Positions 40,108 to 50,939 of a DNA stretch of 64,000 nt are shown one piece after another (the first letter of the stretch is position 1; each line of letters begins with the position of its first letter). The stretch is taken from contig JAISVX010000003.1 in the NCBI GenBank assembly GCA_031271345.1, positions 103,374 through 167,373 of the forward strand, read 5' to 3'. The stretch is from Lactobacillaceae bacterium. GTDB taxonomy: Bacteria; Pseudomonadota; Alphaproteobacteria; RF32; CAG-239. Position numbers and translations under genes: made by a program. The notes below the pieces were generated by a model. The model was not told where the DNA came from and made no database searches. It saw only the letters and a list, made by a program, of their open reading frames with translations.

Positions 40108-40911
40108 TTATTTAGTTTTTCCATCTAGAGAATATTCTTCAACTTTGCCTTCTTTACGCAGGTCTTCAATAACAGAACCGACAGCGGCTTGAGAAAGCAT
40201 AGCTTTTAGCTGAGGTTCAGCTTCTTGAATAGTCAAAGGTTTTGTATCTCTGCTGTCTTCAACTAAGATTACGTGGTAACCGAACTGAGTTTTGACTGGA
40301 GATTGAGAGTGAGTGCCTTTTTTCATAGAAAAAGCGGCGTCGCCGAATTCTTTAACCATCATTTCCTGAGTGAAATAGCCCAAATCAGGCTGATCTTTAG
40401 AAAATTCTTTAGCTAAATCATCAAATTTTTCGCCTTTTTTAAGTTTTGCAATTATATCTTTTGCTTTTGCTTCGTCATCAACCAGGATATGTTTTGCTTT
40501 AACTTCTTTTTTGCTTTCAAATTTGTCTTTATATTGTTTGTAAAGCTTTTGAACTTCTTCATTAGTAACTTTTTTAGTTACTGCCTTGTCTAAGTAAACT
40601 CTGCGGGCTAGTTCGTCGCCTAGAACTTTGATTTGTTTTTTATATTCATCGGTATTTCTGACTTTTTCTTTTTCGGCAGCCTGTAATACTAATTTGGCAT
40701 TAACAAATATTTCCAAGCCTTTGTCATAGAAATCTTCAAAAGAAACCTGACTTTTAATTTGTTGATTCTCATTATATCCATCTTTTATTTCCTGAACAGT
40801 GATTTTGTCGCCGTTAACAACAGCGGCAGCGCCGTCTTTTCCTTCAGCCTTTGCATTGCCAGTTGTAAGCACCAAACCCAATACAGCCAAAGCCACATAT
40901 TTTTTTTGCAT
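40108..40911 (-). CDS. Periplasmic parvulin-type peptidyl-prolyl isomerase
   Basis: A 267-residue protein with a signal peptide (about 22 residues, ending in AKA), an N-terminal helical chaperone part beginning VVNGDKITVQEI, and a parvulin (rotamase) domain at about 135-230 (VKAKHILVDDE, then LGYFTQEMMVKEFGDAAF and FGYHVILVED). It should assist folding of exported proteins, as PrsA or SurA do. GGAGG precedes the ATG. It is divergent from secA, an arrangement seen in other alphaproteobacteria. Confidence 0.93.
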   Translation of the reverse strand: MQKKYVALAVLGLVLTTGNAKAEGKDGAAAVVNGDKITVQEIKDGYNENQQIKSQVSFEDFYDKGLEIFVNAKLVLQAAEKEKVRNTDEYKKQIKVLGDELARRVYLDKAVTKKVTNEEVQKLYKQYKDKFESKKEVKAKHILVDDEAKAKDIIAKLKKGEKFDDLAKEFSKDQPDLGYFTQEMMVKEFGDAAFSMKKGTHSQSPVKTQFGYHVILVEDSRDTKPLTIQEAEPQLKAMLSQAAVGSVIEDLRKEGKVEEYSLDGKTK

Positions 40912-41014
40912 ATTATTTCCTCCAAAATTATTTCTATAAATTTAATGCTACCAACATTTATATAATAAAAAGCTTAAATATTCCAACATATTTTTTTCTC
41001 AGTTTATAACTTTA

Positions 41015-41044
41015 TTGCAAGCTATTGACTTTATTTAATATAAA
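41015..41044 (+). promoter_or_regulatory. Likely promoter of secA
   Basis: TTGCAA (41015-41020) and TATAAA (41039-41044) with 18 bases between, about 48 bases before the secA start. A TTGACT / TAAATG pair slightly downstream is a second option. Confidence 0.5.
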
Positions 41045-41091
41045 CACTAAATGTAAAAATAAATTTGATAAAAATGTATAAGGTAAGGAAA

Positions 41092-43800
41092 ATGTTAAAT
41101 AAAATAGCCCGCAGTATTTTTGGCAGCGCAAACGACAGATTTATAAAGAAGCAAAATAAAATAATTCAAGAGGTAAACGCGCTTGAGCCAGAGATTGAAA
41201 AACTCAGCGACACAGAATTAAAAGAAAAGACAAATGAGTTTAGAAACAAGCTGAAGTCAGGCTATTTGTTAGATGATATTCTTTCCGAAGCATTTGCCGT
41301 TGTAAGAGAGGCGGCAAAGAGAACTTTGGGGCAGAGGCATTATGACGTTCAGCTGGTCGGCGGTATAGTTCTTCACAGCGGAATGATTTCCGAGATGAAA
41401 ACGGGCGAGGGTAAAACTCTTGTCGCGACATTGGCGGCATACTTAAACGCCATTGAAGGAAAAGGCGTGCATATCGTTACTGTAAACGACTATTTGGCAA
41501 AACGCGACGCCGAGTGGATGGGACAGGTTTATACATTTTTAGGTTTGACAGTGGATTATATCGTTCACGGCAAAAGCGACGAAGACAGGAGAATCGCTTA
41601 TGCTGCGGACATTACTTATGGAACAAATAATGAGCTTGGCTTTGATTATCTTCGCGATAACATGAAGTTTAGCCTGGAAGAAATGGTTCAAAGACCTTTT
41701 AACTACGCTATTGTTGACGAGGTTGACTCTATTTTAATCGATGAAGCGAGAACCCCGTTGATTATTTCCGGTGCCGCCGAAGATTCTTCGGAAAGATATA
41801 TCAGCGTTAACAAGATAATTCCGCGTCTTAAAGACGAAGACTATGAAAAAGACGAAAAAGCAAAGTCGGTTGTTTTAACAGAAATTGGTATGGAGCATGC
41901 CGAAGCTTTATTAAAAGAAGTCGGCTTAATTACGGAAGGCGGCTTGTACGATTTATCAAACGTTATGCTGGTGCATCACGTAAACCAAGCTTTGCGCGCT
42001 CATAAAATGCACATCAAAGATGTTGATTATATTGTTAAAGACAATAAAGTTGTAATTATTGACGAATTTACAGGCCGTATGATGGAAGGCCGCAGATACA
42101 GCGATGGTCTGCACCAAGCTATTGAGGCAAAAGAAAATGTAAAAATTCAGTCTGAAAACCAAACTCTTGCTTCCATTACATTCCAGAACTACTTCAGACT
42201 TTATCCAAAACTGGCTGGTATGACAGGTACGGCTATGACCGAAGAAGCGGAGTTTTCCGATATTTATAGTCTGTCAACAATTGAAATACCTACTAATCGC
42301 CCGGTAACCAGAATTGACCATCATGACGAAATTTATCGTACGGAAAAAGAAAAATTTGACGCGATAATCGAAACAATCAAAGAAGTTAATGCAAAAGGTC
42401 AGCCAATTCTTGTCGGCACGACCTCTATTGAAAAATCAGAATATCTGGCAAACTTATTAAGAACAAAAACAAAACTTAAGTTTGAAGTGTTAAATGCCCG
42501 CCACCACGAACGCGAAGCCAACATAATCGCGCAGGCGGGTGTTCCGGGAGCAATTACAATCGCGACAAACATGGCTGGACGCGGTACGGATATTCAGCTC
42601 GGCGGTAACCTTGACATGCGCCTGAAAGAAGTTCTAAAAGGCGATGAGAGCGAACAGGAAATTGCAAAATTAAAAGAAAAAATTAAAACCGAGGTTGAGG
42701 AAGGCAAAGCAAAAGTTATTGCTGCCGGAGGTTTATATATCCTTGGTACGGAAAGACACGAGAGCCGCCGTATTGATAATCAGCTGCGCGGACGTTCAGG
42801 TCGTCAGGGCGATCCGGGAAGTTCGAAGTTCTACTTGTCATTGGAAGATGATTTAATGAGGATTTTCGGTTCCGAGCGTATGGGTGCTATGCTGAAAAGG
42901 CTTGGGCTTCCGGAAGGCGAGGCTTTAATCCACCCATGGATTAGCAAGGCTTTGGAAAAAGCGCAGCAAAAGGTTGAGGAAAGAAACTTTGATATTCGTA
43001 AAAATTTGTTAAAATATGACAATGTTATGAATGACCAGCGTAAAGTTATTTACGAACAGCGTAAAGAGCTGATGAATACGGCGGATGTTTCTGAAACTGT
43101 TCAGGAAATGCGCGAAGAATTTTTATCCGATATTGTTTTATCGTATATACCTTACGGTTTAGACGTTTCTTTATGGCCAAAAGAAGAGCTTAAACAAGAA
43201 TTATCGCGCGTCACGGGTTTTGTTCTGCCTGTTAACAATTGGGCAAACGAGGCGGGCATTGATTCTGAAGCAATATTAAATAAAATTCTCGAAACAGTGG
43301 ATGAAAGAATTAAAGATAAAAATGCCTCTGTTCCAGAAGCGATAGTTAAGCTTGTCGAGAAAAATATTCTGCTTCAGGTTCTTGATCAGGTATGGAAAGA
43401 CCATATCGCGACATTAGACCACATGCGCCATACGATTGTGCTGCGTGCGTATGGTCAGAAAGATCCGCTGAATGAGTATAAAAAAGAGGCGTTTAATTTG
43501 TTTGCCGACATGTTAAGCTCGTTAAGAGAGAGAGTAACGACAATAATCTGCCGCACAAATATTAAGACAGACGCTCTTGAGGCAGCGGTTCAGATGGATA
43601 GAAAAACCCGCATGAAAGAAATTCATGAGAGACCGGAAAATTTAATCGGCGCGGACTCTGATTCTGAAAATGTTCCTTTCCAATATTCAAAGGAGGACGT
43701 TGATCCCGGCAACCCTGACACATGGGGAAAGGTTTCAAGAAACGACCCATGTCCATGCGGAAGCGGAAAGAAATTTAAACATTGTCATGGAAAATTTTAG
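41092..43800 (+). CDS. secA: Protein translocase ATPase SecA
   Basis: A 902-residue SecA that drives preproteins through SecYEG. It has Walker A MKTGEGKT, the DEAD-box-like [16 protein letters not shown], the preprotein-binding domain, [10 protein letters not shown] of the second ATPase lobe, and the C-terminal zinc finger [14 protein letters not shown] that binds SecB. The ATG at 41092 is preferred because AAGG and AGG sequences precede it and the family opening follows; upstream ATGs lack a site. Confidence 0.98.
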   Translation: MLNKIARSIFGSANDRFIKKQNKIIQEVNALEPEIEKLSDTELKEKTNEFRNKLKSGYLLDDILSEAFAVVREAAKRTLGQRHYDVQLVGGIVLHSGMISEMKTGEGKTLVATLAAYLNAIEGKGVHIVTVNDYLAKRDAEWMGQVYTFLGLTVDYIVHGKSDEDRRIAYAADITYGTNNELGFDYLRDNMKFSLEEMVQRPFNYAIVDEVDSILIDEARTPLIISGAAEDSSERYISVNKIIPRLKDEDYEKDEKAKSVVLTEIGMEHAEALLKEVGLITEGGLYDLSNVMLVHHVNQALRAHKMHIKDVDYIVKDNKVVIIDEFTGRMMEGRRYSDGLHQAIEAKENVKIQSENQTLASITFQNYFRLYPKLAGMTGTAMTEEAEFSDIYSLSTIEIPTNRPVTRIDHHDEIYRTEKEKFDAIIETIKEVNAKGQPILVGTTSIEKSEYLANLLRTKTKLKFEVLNARHHEREANIIAQAGVPGAITIATNMAGRGTDIQLGGNLDMRLKEVLKGDESEQEIAKLKEKIKTEVEEGKAKVIAAGGLYILGTERHESRRIDNQLRGRSGRQGDPGSSKFYLSLEDDLMRIFGSERMGAMLKRLGLPEGEALIHPWISKALEKAQQKVEERNFDIRKNLLKYDNVMNDQRKVIYEQRKELMNTADVSETVQEMREEFLSDIVLSYIPYGLDVSLWPKEELKQELSRVTGFVLPVNNWANEAGIDSEAILNKILETVDERIKDKNASVPEAIVKLVEKNILLQVLDQVWKDHIATLDHMRHTIVLRAYGQKDPLNEYKKEAFNLFADMLSSLRERVTTIICRTNIKTDALEAAVQMDRKTRMKEIHERPENLIGADSDSENVPFQYSKEDVDPGNPDTWGKVSRNDPCPCGSGKKFKHCHGKF

Positions 43801-43807
43801 CGGAACT

Positions 43808-43837
43808 AAAAAGCTTCTCATCTGAGGAGCTTTTTTT
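43808..43837 (+). terminator. Bidirectional terminator
   Basis: A 12-base-pair stem (43808-43819 with 43824-43835, one G-T pair) closes on ATCT and is followed by T residues. It separates secA from the convergent yqgE. Confidence 0.85.
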
Positions 43838-43844
43838 AACTTTA

Positions 43845-44408
43845 TTATGCGGAGCCTTCTTTGAAGTAAAATCTGTCTAAGTCTATCCCTAATACTTCGG
43901 TCATAACTTTACCCCACTTTTTTTCGCTGTCATCAGAAAACAAGAGTTTTTCTGTCGGTTCAATAATCCACCAGTCATTTTTCTTGATTTCTTTTTCTAG
44001 TATTTGAGTATTCCATGTCATATATCCCAAAACAATTAAATATTTTCTTGGACCCGTGCTGTTGATAATGTCTCTGATAACGTCAATAGAAGATGAAACG
44101 CATATATCGTCGTCAACATTTATTGATGTTTCGTCTTTATAGTCGGAAGTATGAATTATGAAAGCTTTTGTGTTGTCTTTTTTTCCGCCTTTATAAAGAT
44201 CGATAACTTTTTCATTGTTTATGCTTGTTTGCAGGGCGATGCTTCCCATTATGGTATCATCCGCTTTTTTGTTTATTATAAAGCCAAACGTTTCCCCATC
44301 AATTTGAGAGCATACATAAACTATTGAATTGCTCAAAGTTCCCATATCAATTTTGGGACATGCTATTAAGCATTTTCCCACTAAATATTCATTGTTAAAT
44401 GTTTGCAA
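43845..44408 (-). CDS. YqgE/AlgH family protein (UPF0301)
   Basis: A 187-residue protein matching UPF0301/YqgE. It opens with YLVGKCLIACPKI (the usual GxLLIAMP region), then VYVCSQIDGETFGFIINKKA, and later YLIVLGYMTWNTQILEKEI (usual GYAGWxxGQLExEI). Several family positions are changed, for example W-N-T instead of W-G-P-G. The function of the family is unclear; AlgH was linked to alginate regulation. The start is TTG at 44408, eight bases after a GGAC. It is divergent from dsbD. Confidence 0.85.
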   Translation of the reverse strand: MQTFNNEYLVGKCLIACPKIDMGTLSNSIVYVCSQIDGETFGFIINKKADDTIMGSIALQTSINNEKVIDLYKGGKKDNTKAFIIHTSDYKDETSINVDDDICVSSSIDVIRDIINSTGPRKYLIVLGYMTWNTQILEKEIKKNDWWIIEPTEKLLFSDDSEKKWGKVMTEVLGIDLDRFYFKEGSA

Positions 44409-44498
44409 GCTCTTTTGTCCTTTTCAATATTCATTGCTTGAAATATAATCAATAATGAATTAATTTATAACAATAGTCACACTTAGAGATTAATATAA

Positions 44499-47249
44499 AT
44501 GTCAAGGTTTTTAAAATATATAATTATATTTTTTCTAATTTTAAGTACCGCAAGTGCTTTTGCCGCAGAAAAAAATGAAAATGATGAAAAAACAACTTCA
44601 TCAGAGAATGGTTATGTGGAAAATCAAGGCGGTCTCGTGGTTCTTGATTTGGATGAAAGTCCTGATGAACCCAAGCAGACGGCGGAAGAAAAAATAAAAA
44701 TCCTCGTTGATACGGTAAAACATCTTGATAAGGTCCTTGAAGGGGACAAGTTAGATAAAAACTTTACGGGCGAGCTGGCAAAGGTATTTCCAGAAGACAC
44801 GGCAAAAGATTTATATGACAAACAGAGAACTGTTCGTATAGGAATGCGTCTGTATAGATATTTTTTGGGCGTTTATAATGATGTAAAAGCAAAAATGCTG
44901 GTTCCCGAAGAGCCTCCGCTCATTGTTGATGAAGAAGATTACGATACGGGATATGACGGCGAATATATTAAAGCTCCAGATGGTTATGCGGCGGTTGTCC
45001 AGGATTTTAAAAAGGTTTTGGCTTACGGCTCCAATCCGAGAGACGTTGCCTCAATGACGGCAAAGAGAAAAAGAGACTTAGAAAACAAAAAAGAAAAAAA
45101 TAAAATGGAGGAACTTTGGGTAACATTATCCAAAGTAGACTGGAAAAATACGATTTTTGGCACAATCCCGATAGACAGTCCGTTTACTGCGAATTTGGGA
45201 GCGGGAAACTGGGATGAGAAAGACAATATAAGGATTAGGGTTTTAGCGGACACAAGCAAAACAAATAATGGCAGCGAAAACATAAAAATGGTTTTCTCAA
45301 TCCGCGTGGATGACGGATATTTTATAAAAGCCTCGGCTTTGGATGACAACCCTTATATAAAAATTGATTTTTCTGGTTCGCAAAACATTAAGTCTTACGA
45401 AGTTTTTTATCCGGCTCAAAAGAAGGTGGAGCTTGGAGGAGAAGACGCAGTTTCTGCTTACGGCGGGTTGTTTGCCATTCCTTTTGTTGTGGAATTGGAA
45501 GATGAAAACAAAGATTTAGCGCTAAATGCCAGTGTTTCTGTCGTCCTGTGTGATTTAAAGTATGAATGTAAAAATATCAACTTAAACCCGGAACTGGTTC
45601 TTGAGCATGGAGAGGGACTTCCTTCGCAGTATGAACAGTATATAAGTTTAAACCATACGAACATTCCTAAGTCGGAAAATGAAGATTTGAAAATATTATC
45701 CGTAATAGGCACGGAGCTTAATAACGGTGAAAAAATATTAAGGGTTGTGTTTGAAAATCATCATAATTTATCTAGTCTTGACGTATTTATCGAAAGCCCG
45801 GAAGGCATAGAGCTTGCACGCCCGAGAATAGCCATCGACGGAGCCAAAATTACGGCAAGGGCGGAGCTTAAAGACCAATCAATTGATATAATAGGCAGAA
45901 AGTTTTTGATTACGGCGGTCGTAAATAAGCTTTATACTTTGCGCAAATTAGAAACGGCGACCGATAGTTCTATTTTTGACATGGTTAATGAAAAAATATC
46001 GATAGCTTTAATACTGCTTGCGGTGTTAGGCGGTTTTCTTCTTAATTTTATGCCCTGCGTTTTCCCCGTGCTTTCAATTAAGCTGTTATCATTAAATAAG
46101 GTTGGAGCAAGAAAGTTTAATGAGGTTAGAAAAAGCTTCTATTTAACAATAGCGGGAATATTAATAACATTCTTTATTCTGGCTCTTATATTGTGTCTTA
46201 TAAAATATCTTGGATATTCCATAGGCTGGGGAATGCAGTTTCAAAACCCTGTTTTCTTAATCTGTATGATGTTCTTAATCTGTATGTTTATCGGAGTTAT
46301 TTTTGAGTTTCAAAAAATTGCCACCCCTGCATGGCTTAATAAGTTTTTGTTCAAAAGCAAGGATGAAAACAGCATAATATATTTTATGACCGGCGTTTTG
46401 GTTGTAATTATGGCGACCCCTTGTACAGCGCCATATCTGGGAACGACAATTGGTTTTGCTCTGGCTGGAAGTTATTATGATATAACGGCTATTCTTATGT
46501 CTGTCGCCGTCGGGTTGAGTATTCCGTATATTTTCTTTGCGGCTTTTCCGTTTTTGGCTGTATATGTTCCAAAACCAGGCGACTGGATGAATAAGCTTAA
46601 TAATTTTATGGCTCTTATGCTTGTTCTGACGCTCATCTGGCTTATTTCGATATTTTATGCCCAAACCAATGGCTGGACAGCGTTCAGAATGGTTGTTTAC
46701 CTGCTGCTCTTCCTGTTTGTTTTATGGTTCAGAAATATTCTGAATTCTGAGATTGACGCAATGATTGAAACGAAAGAGGAAAGGCAGAAACTGAAAAGAA
46801 AATATAAGATTATAGCTTTGACAATAACTTTATCTTTATTTGCAGTAGCTCTTTATGACAGCGCATATAATTTCATCAGGAAAAAACAGGAAATTATGGA
46901 AGTCAGAGAAAACAAAATAGATATGAACCTTATAAACAGCTATGTTAACGAGGGAAAAGTTGTTTTGGTAAACGTTCAGGCTGATTGGTGCTTAACCTGC
47001 ATGTACAACGAGATGGCGGTGTTTTCCAATGTTTTTGTAGAACGTTTGGCAGGTTTGGATAATGTTGTTTTCATAAATGTCGACTGGACGACGTATGACA
47101 AAGATGTGCTTGCTTTTATGGAAAAATTTGGTCGCAAGGGGCTTCCGTTCTATGTTGTGTTCAGCAAAAATATACCAGACGGCATGGTTCTTCCCGAGAT
47201 ATTGAATGAAATAGAATTTACAAAAATGATTAACAGCGCGGCAAATTAA
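44499..47249 (+). CDS. dsbD: Extended DsbD/ScsB-type thiol:disulfide reductase
   Basis: A 916-residue inner-membrane protein that passes electrons from cytosolic thioredoxin to periplasmic partners. Parts in order: signal peptide (about 23 residues); an extra acidic/helical region (about 24-200) that I do not recognise; a DsbD-alpha-like domain ending near [10 protein letters not shown]; the eight-helix membrane domain with redox Cys520 (MPC) and Cys642 (TPC); and a C-terminal thioredoxin domain with C831-L-T-C834. It is far longer than E. coli DsbD (565) and closer to ScsB. The stop overlaps the convergent rnhA stop by four bases. Confidence 0.92.
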   Translation: MSRFLKYIIIFFLILSTASAFAAEKNENDEKTTSSENGYVENQGGLVVLDLDESPDEPKQTAEEKIKILVDTVKHLDKVLEGDKLDKNFTGELAKVFPEDTAKDLYDKQRTVRIGMRLYRYFLGVYNDVKAKMLVPEEPPLIVDEEDYDTGYDGEYIKAPDGYAAVVQDFKKVLAYGSNPRDVASMTAKRKRDLENKKEKNKMEELWVTLSKVDWKNTIFGTIPIDSPFTANLGAGNWDEKDNIRIRVLADTSKTNNGSENIKMVFSIRVDDGYFIKASALDDNPYIKIDFSGSQNIKSYEVFYPAQKKVELGGEDAVSAYGGLFAIPFVVELEDENKDLALNASVSVVLCDLKYECKNINLNPELVLEHGEGLPSQYEQYISLNHTNIPKSENEDLKILSVIGTELNNGEKILRVVFENHHNLSSLDVFIESPEGIELARPRIAIDGAKITARAELKDQSIDIIGRKFLITAVVNKLYTLRKLETATDSSIFDMVNEKISIALILLAVLGGFLLNFMPCVFPVLSIKLLSLNKVGARKFNEVRKSFYLTIAGILITFFILALILCLIKYLGYSIGWGMQFQNPVFLICMMFLICMFIGVIFEFQKIATPAWLNKFLFKSKDENSIIYFMTGVLVVIMATPCTAPYLGTTIGFALAGSYYDITAILMSVAVGLSIPYIFFAAFPFLAVYVPKPGDWMNKLNNFMALMLVLTLIWLISIFYAQTNGWTAFRMVVYLLLFLFVLWFRNILNSEIDAMIETKEERQKLKRKYKIIALTITLSLFAVALYDSAYNFIRKKQEIMEVRENKIDMNLINSYVNEGKVVLVNVQADWCLTCMYNEMAVFSNVFVERLAGLDNVVFINVDWTTYDKDVLAFMEKFGRKGLPFYVVFSKNIPDGMVLPEILNEIEFTKMINSAAN

Positions 47250-47704
47250 TTTTCTTTAGGAAGCTCTTCTCTGATTTTTTTTATTTCTTCGCGCGCCAGT
47301 TTATCAACGCGTTCATTTTCAGGGTGTCCGGAATGTCCTTTAACCCATACCCAGCGGATTTCATGAATATTTACGACCAAGTCCAGCTCCTGCCATAAAT
47401 CTATATTTTTTACGTCGGATTTTTTGTTTGCGGTTTTCCAGTTGTTTTGTTTCCAGTTAGGAAGCCATTGGGTTATTCCGTCCATGACATATTTGCTGTC
47501 TGTATAAAGAGTTATATTGCAAGGCTCCTTAAGCGTTTTAAGCGCCTCGATTACGGCGGTCAGCTCCATTCTGTTGTTCGTGGTTTCAATCGTGCCTCCG
47601 CTTAGTTCTTTTTCGACCTGCTTATATCTTAAAATTGCTCCCCAGCCGCCAATCCCAGGATTGCCAGAGCAGGCTCCGTCAGTAAAAATTTCTACTCTTT
47701 TCAT
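47246..47704 (-). CDS. rnhA: Ribonuclease HI
   Basis: A 152-residue RNase H1 that cuts RNA in RNA-DNA hybrids. Catalytic acids are present: D9 in [13 protein letters not shown]47 in NRMELTAV, D69 in TDSKYVMDG, and the late Asp in NERVDKLA. The start codon overlaps the stop of the AlbA_2 gene as TAATG, so it is translationally coupled. It is the last gene of the trmFO-ispH unit. Confidence 0.97.
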   Translation of the reverse strand: MKRVEIFTDGACSGNPGIGGWGAILRYKQVEKELSGGTIETTNNRMELTAVIEALKTLKEPCNITLYTDSKYVMDGITQWLPNWKQNNWKTANKKSDVKNIDLWQELDLVVNIHEIRWVWVKGHSGHPENERVDKLAREEIKKIREELPKEN

Positions 47705-48762
47705 TATTCAACAGTCACCAAAAAATCGTTAAAAAACTCAATTGCCGCCAACTCGCCGTTTAAGTTTTCATCGCGCATAATTTTTGCGATAAAAGAGCGG
47801 AGTTTGTTTTTGTTGGCGTATATTCTAAAATCTTTTGGTGCGGAAGAATCTGCTCCGACAACGCCTTCAAGTATAAAATCTCCCTCAATATCTTCCGAAA
47901 TTATAATGCTTGCGTTAGTCATCTTTATCATTCCCCTCGGGGGCAGTCTGAAATCCGGCTTTGTAATCAGATTAAGCTGTCCTTCGATACCGCCGATGAA
48001 ATCCAGCTGGTTATAATTTGAGAACCTCAGCCTGCTGTATTCGCCGTCGGAGTTCGACGAGCATGAAAGATACAGCTCTCTTGCGATAACATTGCTTTCA
48101 TTTTTTGCGTTTATTGAAAAATTAATCCTTACATATTTAGACGGTTTATCTTTTTTGGGGTGAAGAAAGTCTTCAATTTCATCAATTATATCAACATTTT
48201 TCTCCGTCAGCTGCAGTTCGACGTTTGGCTGCGGGCGGCGTCCAAACATGCCGGCAATAACGGCGTAAGGAGCGGGGACATTGTTTGAGCCGGAACGGAT
48301 ATATATATTATTGCCGAATATAGACATTAAAGGAGCAACGTCGCTTCTGGGAATATATGTGGCAATAAATCCGTTTCCGCTTTCATCGGCGCTGATTATG
48401 TGGTTTCTAACTCGGTTATGGCTGGGTATGGTGCATCCTGAAATGGCATTTTCCAGCCAGCTTAAAAATTTATGCACATTTTTTATTTTTACTTTTGCCC
48501 GCGCAACATCGCCGATTTCGATGTCCCTGTAGCACTCAACCCCCCAGACGAGAACTCCGCCTTCCGAATTGCCGAAACCGGATATGGCTTTTGCCAGGTT
48601 TTTTCGGTCGTTGCTGTTAAGAGAGTTGCCCTGCTGGCTTGTATTAAAAGACTGCTTAAAATCCAAAAACAGCTCTTCCGACTGCATGTTGACAATAAAC
48701 TCATTAAGAGCATCTTCACCAAAATATATCAGTTTTTGAAAAATATCTTCAGCGCGAGACAT
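47704..48762 (-). CDS. AlbA_2 (Schlafen-type) DNA-binding domain protein
   Basis: A 352-residue soluble protein. Residues about 25-150 match the AlbA_2/divergent AAA_4 domain: [11 protein letters not shown], then the [20 protein letters not shown] block ending in WGV. The C-terminal 200 residues form a beta-rich domain I do not recognise. AlbA_2 occurs in transcription regulators and some defence proteins. No helix-turn-helix is obvious. It lies between ispH and rnhA, where other alphaproteobacteria usually have thrB, and overlaps the rnhA start by one base. Confidence 0.8.
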   Translation of the reverse strand: MSRAEDIFQKLIYFGEDALNEFIVNMQSEELFLDFKQSFNTSQQGNSLNSNDRKNLAKAISGFGNSEGGVLVWGVECYRDIEIGDVARAKVKIKNVHKFLSWLENAISGCTIPSHNRVRNHIISADESGNGFIATYIPRSDVAPLMSIFGNNIYIRSGSNNVPAPYAVIAGMFGRRPQPNVELQLTEKNVDIIDEIEDFLHPKKDKPSKYVRINFSINAKNESNVIARELYLSCSSNSDGEYSRLRFSNYNQLDFIGGIEGQLNLITKPDFRLPPRGMIKMTNASIIISEDIEGDFILEGVVGADSSAPKDFRIYANKNKLRSFIAKIMRDENLNGELAAIEFFNDFLVTVE

Positions 48763-48795
48763 GGCTATACCTCATAAATTTTTTAAATTACATTA

Positions 48796-49692
48796 TTATA
48801 TATTAACACTTTGAATATTAATTTTCTCATAACGTTTTCTTAAAGCTTCGATTATCTCCTGAACCAGATGTTCTGGAGCGGATGCTCCGGCGGTAATGCC
48901 GATGTTTGTATGGCTGTCTAAGATTTTCCAGTCAATCTCGCCGGCACTGTCTATCAGCATTGCTTCTTCTGCTCCGTTAGAAAGAGAAATCTCTTTCAGC
49001 TTGGTTGAGTTGGAGGAATTTTTAGAGCCTATAACAATAATTAACGAAGCTTTTTTAACCGCATTTTTTACAGCCGCCTGGCGCTGGGTTGTCGCAAAAC
49101 ATATATCGCTCTCGTTCATTGTGTAAATATCGGGAAATTTAAGCTTTAATGCGGCGGCGATGTCTTTTGTTTCGTCAACACTCAGGGTCGTCTGGGTAAC
49201 ATAAGCGGTTTTGCCGGTTATTTTGAGTTTTTCAATATCTTCTTTTGAGCTTACCACCAATGCTTTCGAGCCTGAAAATATTTGACCTTTTGTTCCAATA
49301 ATCTCTGGATGGTTTTCTTTGCCGATTATGATTATATTGCAGCCTTTTTCATCAAGTTCCTTAACTTTTTTATGCACTTTTTTAACCAAAGGGCAGGTCG
49401 CGTCAATAATGATTTGGATTTGAGATTTTGCTTCATTTTCGATAGCTTTTGAAACCCCGTGGGCAGAAAAAATTAGAGGTCTGGACTTATCCGCATCAGA
49501 CATGCTGGTTATAAAAACCGCGCCTTTGCTTTTAAGTTCTTCGACAACATGCCTGTTGTGAACAATTTCGTTTAATATATAAACTGGAGGTCCATATTTC
49601 TTTATCGCCTCATTGACCATATCAATGGCTTTCGTAACCCCGAAACAAAAACTCCTTGGCTCGCAAAGATATATGTTTATTTCTTCAGCCAT
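48796..49692 (-). CDS. ispH: 4-hydroxy-3-methylbut-2-enyl diphosphate reductase
   Basis: A 298-residue IspH (LytB), the last enzyme of the MEP isoprenoid pathway, which makes IPP and DMAPP. It is an iron-sulfur protein; the three cluster Cys are visible in SFCFGV (Cys16), DATCPLVKK (about 100) and SDICFATTQRQ (about 200). The motif EIVHN and the TQTTLS segment also fit. The start overlaps the upstream M16 peptidase by 16 bases. The nearby HpnC/HpnD genes use products of this pathway. Confidence 0.97.
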   Translation of the reverse strand: MAEEINIYLCEPRSFCFGVTKAIDMVNEAIKKYGPPVYILNEIVHNRHVVEELKSKGAVFITSMSDADKSRPLIFSAHGVSKAIENEAKSQIQIIIDATCPLVKKVHKKVKELDEKGCNIIIIGKENHPEIIGTKGQIFSGSKALVVSSKEDIEKLKITGKTAYVTQTTLSVDETKDIAAALKLKFPDIYTMNESDICFATTQRQAAVKNAVKKASLIIVIGSKNSSNSTKLKEISLSNGAEEAMLIDSAGEIDWKILDSHTNIGITAGASAPEHLVQEIIEALRKRYEKINIQSVNI

Positions 49693-50939
49693 TTTTTGAG
49701 CTTTTCATAATCTGGATGATTAGATATAGCGCCAATCAAGTTATAAGTGGGATTAGATGAAAATATTTTATCGGCAATATTTCTAATGTCGTCCGTAGTA
49801 ACGGAGTTTATATTTTCAACCATCTCGTCAATAGGAATGATTCTGTTGAACAAAAGAAGCTGTCTGGTCATGATTTCCGCAGTGGCGGACGAGCTTTCCA
49901 AAGCCATGCGCATTCCCGCTCTGAACTGTGTCTTTGCTCTTTCAAGCTCTTTTTCCGAAACTTTTTCCGTTCTGATTTTCTTTATTTCATCGCAGACAAC
50001 CGGGATTAGTTTTTTCAGCTCTTCATTGGTTGTTCCGGCATAAATGCCGAATATGCCGCTTTTGGTATGCGCGTTGGCATAGCTGTATACCGTGTAAACC
50101 AAGCCCCTTTTCTCTCTTAGTTCCTGAAACAGCCTTGACGATACGCCGCCGCCCAAAATGCTCGAAAGTATCATGCAGGGATAATAATCCGCCGAATAGT
50201 AGTCAACCGCATCAAAGCCCAAAATTACGTGGGACTGCTCTATCGGTCTTTCTTCAAACTGAAAGCCGCCGGCATATTTTTGGTTTTCTTTCAAGAAGGA
50301 CGCCTTGATTTGCATTTCTGAAAGTCTTTTCTCAACCATTCTTACAAATTCGTCATGCTTGACGTTTCCTGCCGCGCATACAATCATATTATCCGCGCCG
50401 TAGTTGCTTTTAAGATATTTTCTCAAAGCGCTTTCATTAAAAGAGCGAACGCTTTCTTCCGTACCCAAAATATTTCTTCCGACAGCCTGATTCGGAAAAG
50501 CTTTTTCCTGCATATAGTCGAAGATAACGTCATCAGGGGCGTCATAGCTTTGTTTAATTTCCTGGATTACAACTTCCTGCTCTTTTAGAAGTTCGTCTTT
50601 CGGAAAAGTCGGAGCCGTTAAAAACTCTGCGATTATATCAAGAGCCAGTTCAATATCGTTTTTCAGCATTTTAGCGTAAAACGCGGTAAACTCTCTGGCT
50701 GTATAGGCGTTTGTCTGACCTCCGACATCTTCGATTTCTTCGGAAATCTGGAGCGTATTATAGTTTTTTGTTCCCTTAAAGACCATGTGTTCCAAAAAGT
50801 GCGATATGCCGTTCATTTCCAGAGTTTCATACGCGGAGCCGGTATTAATCCATATACCGAGAGAAACGCTTTCAAGATTTGGTCTGTTGGATGTTACAAT
50901 CCTTAAACCGTTGTTTAAGGTTGAGAGATTAAATTCCAT
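49677..50939 (-). CDS. M16 zinc peptidase (mitochondrial processing peptidase-like)
   Basis: A 420-residue M16B peptidase. The inverted zinc motif is H47-F-L-E50-H51 with the third ligand Glu in the helix about 75 residues later (KEQEVVIQEI). The paired M16 lobes are present, including YVVYSYANAHTKSGIFGIY-type sequence in the second lobe. Bacterial members degrade peptides; alphaproteobacterial ones are relatives of mitochondrial processing peptidase. No signal peptide. It overlaps hpnD by 11 bases upstream and ispH by 16 bases downstream. Confidence 0.93.
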   Translation of the reverse strand: MEFNLSTLNNGLRIVTSNRPNLESVSLGIWINTGSAYETLEMNGISHFLEHMVFKGTKNYNTLQISEEIEDVGGQTNAYTAREFTAFYAKMLKNDIELALDIIAEFLTAPTFPKDELLKEQEVVIQEIKQSYDAPDDVIFDYMQEKAFPNQAVGRNILGTEESVRSFNESALRKYLKSNYGADNMIVCAAGNVKHDEFVRMVEKRLSEMQIKASFLKENQKYAGGFQFEERPIEQSHVILGFDAVDYYSADYYPCMILSSILGGGVSSRLFQELREKRGLVYTVYSYANAHTKSGIFGIYAGTTNEELKKLIPVVCDEIKKIRTEKVSEKELERAKTQFRAGMRMALESSSATAEIMTRQLLLFNRIIPIDEMVENINSVTTDDIRNIADKIFSSNPTYNLIGAISNHPDYEKLKKWLKK

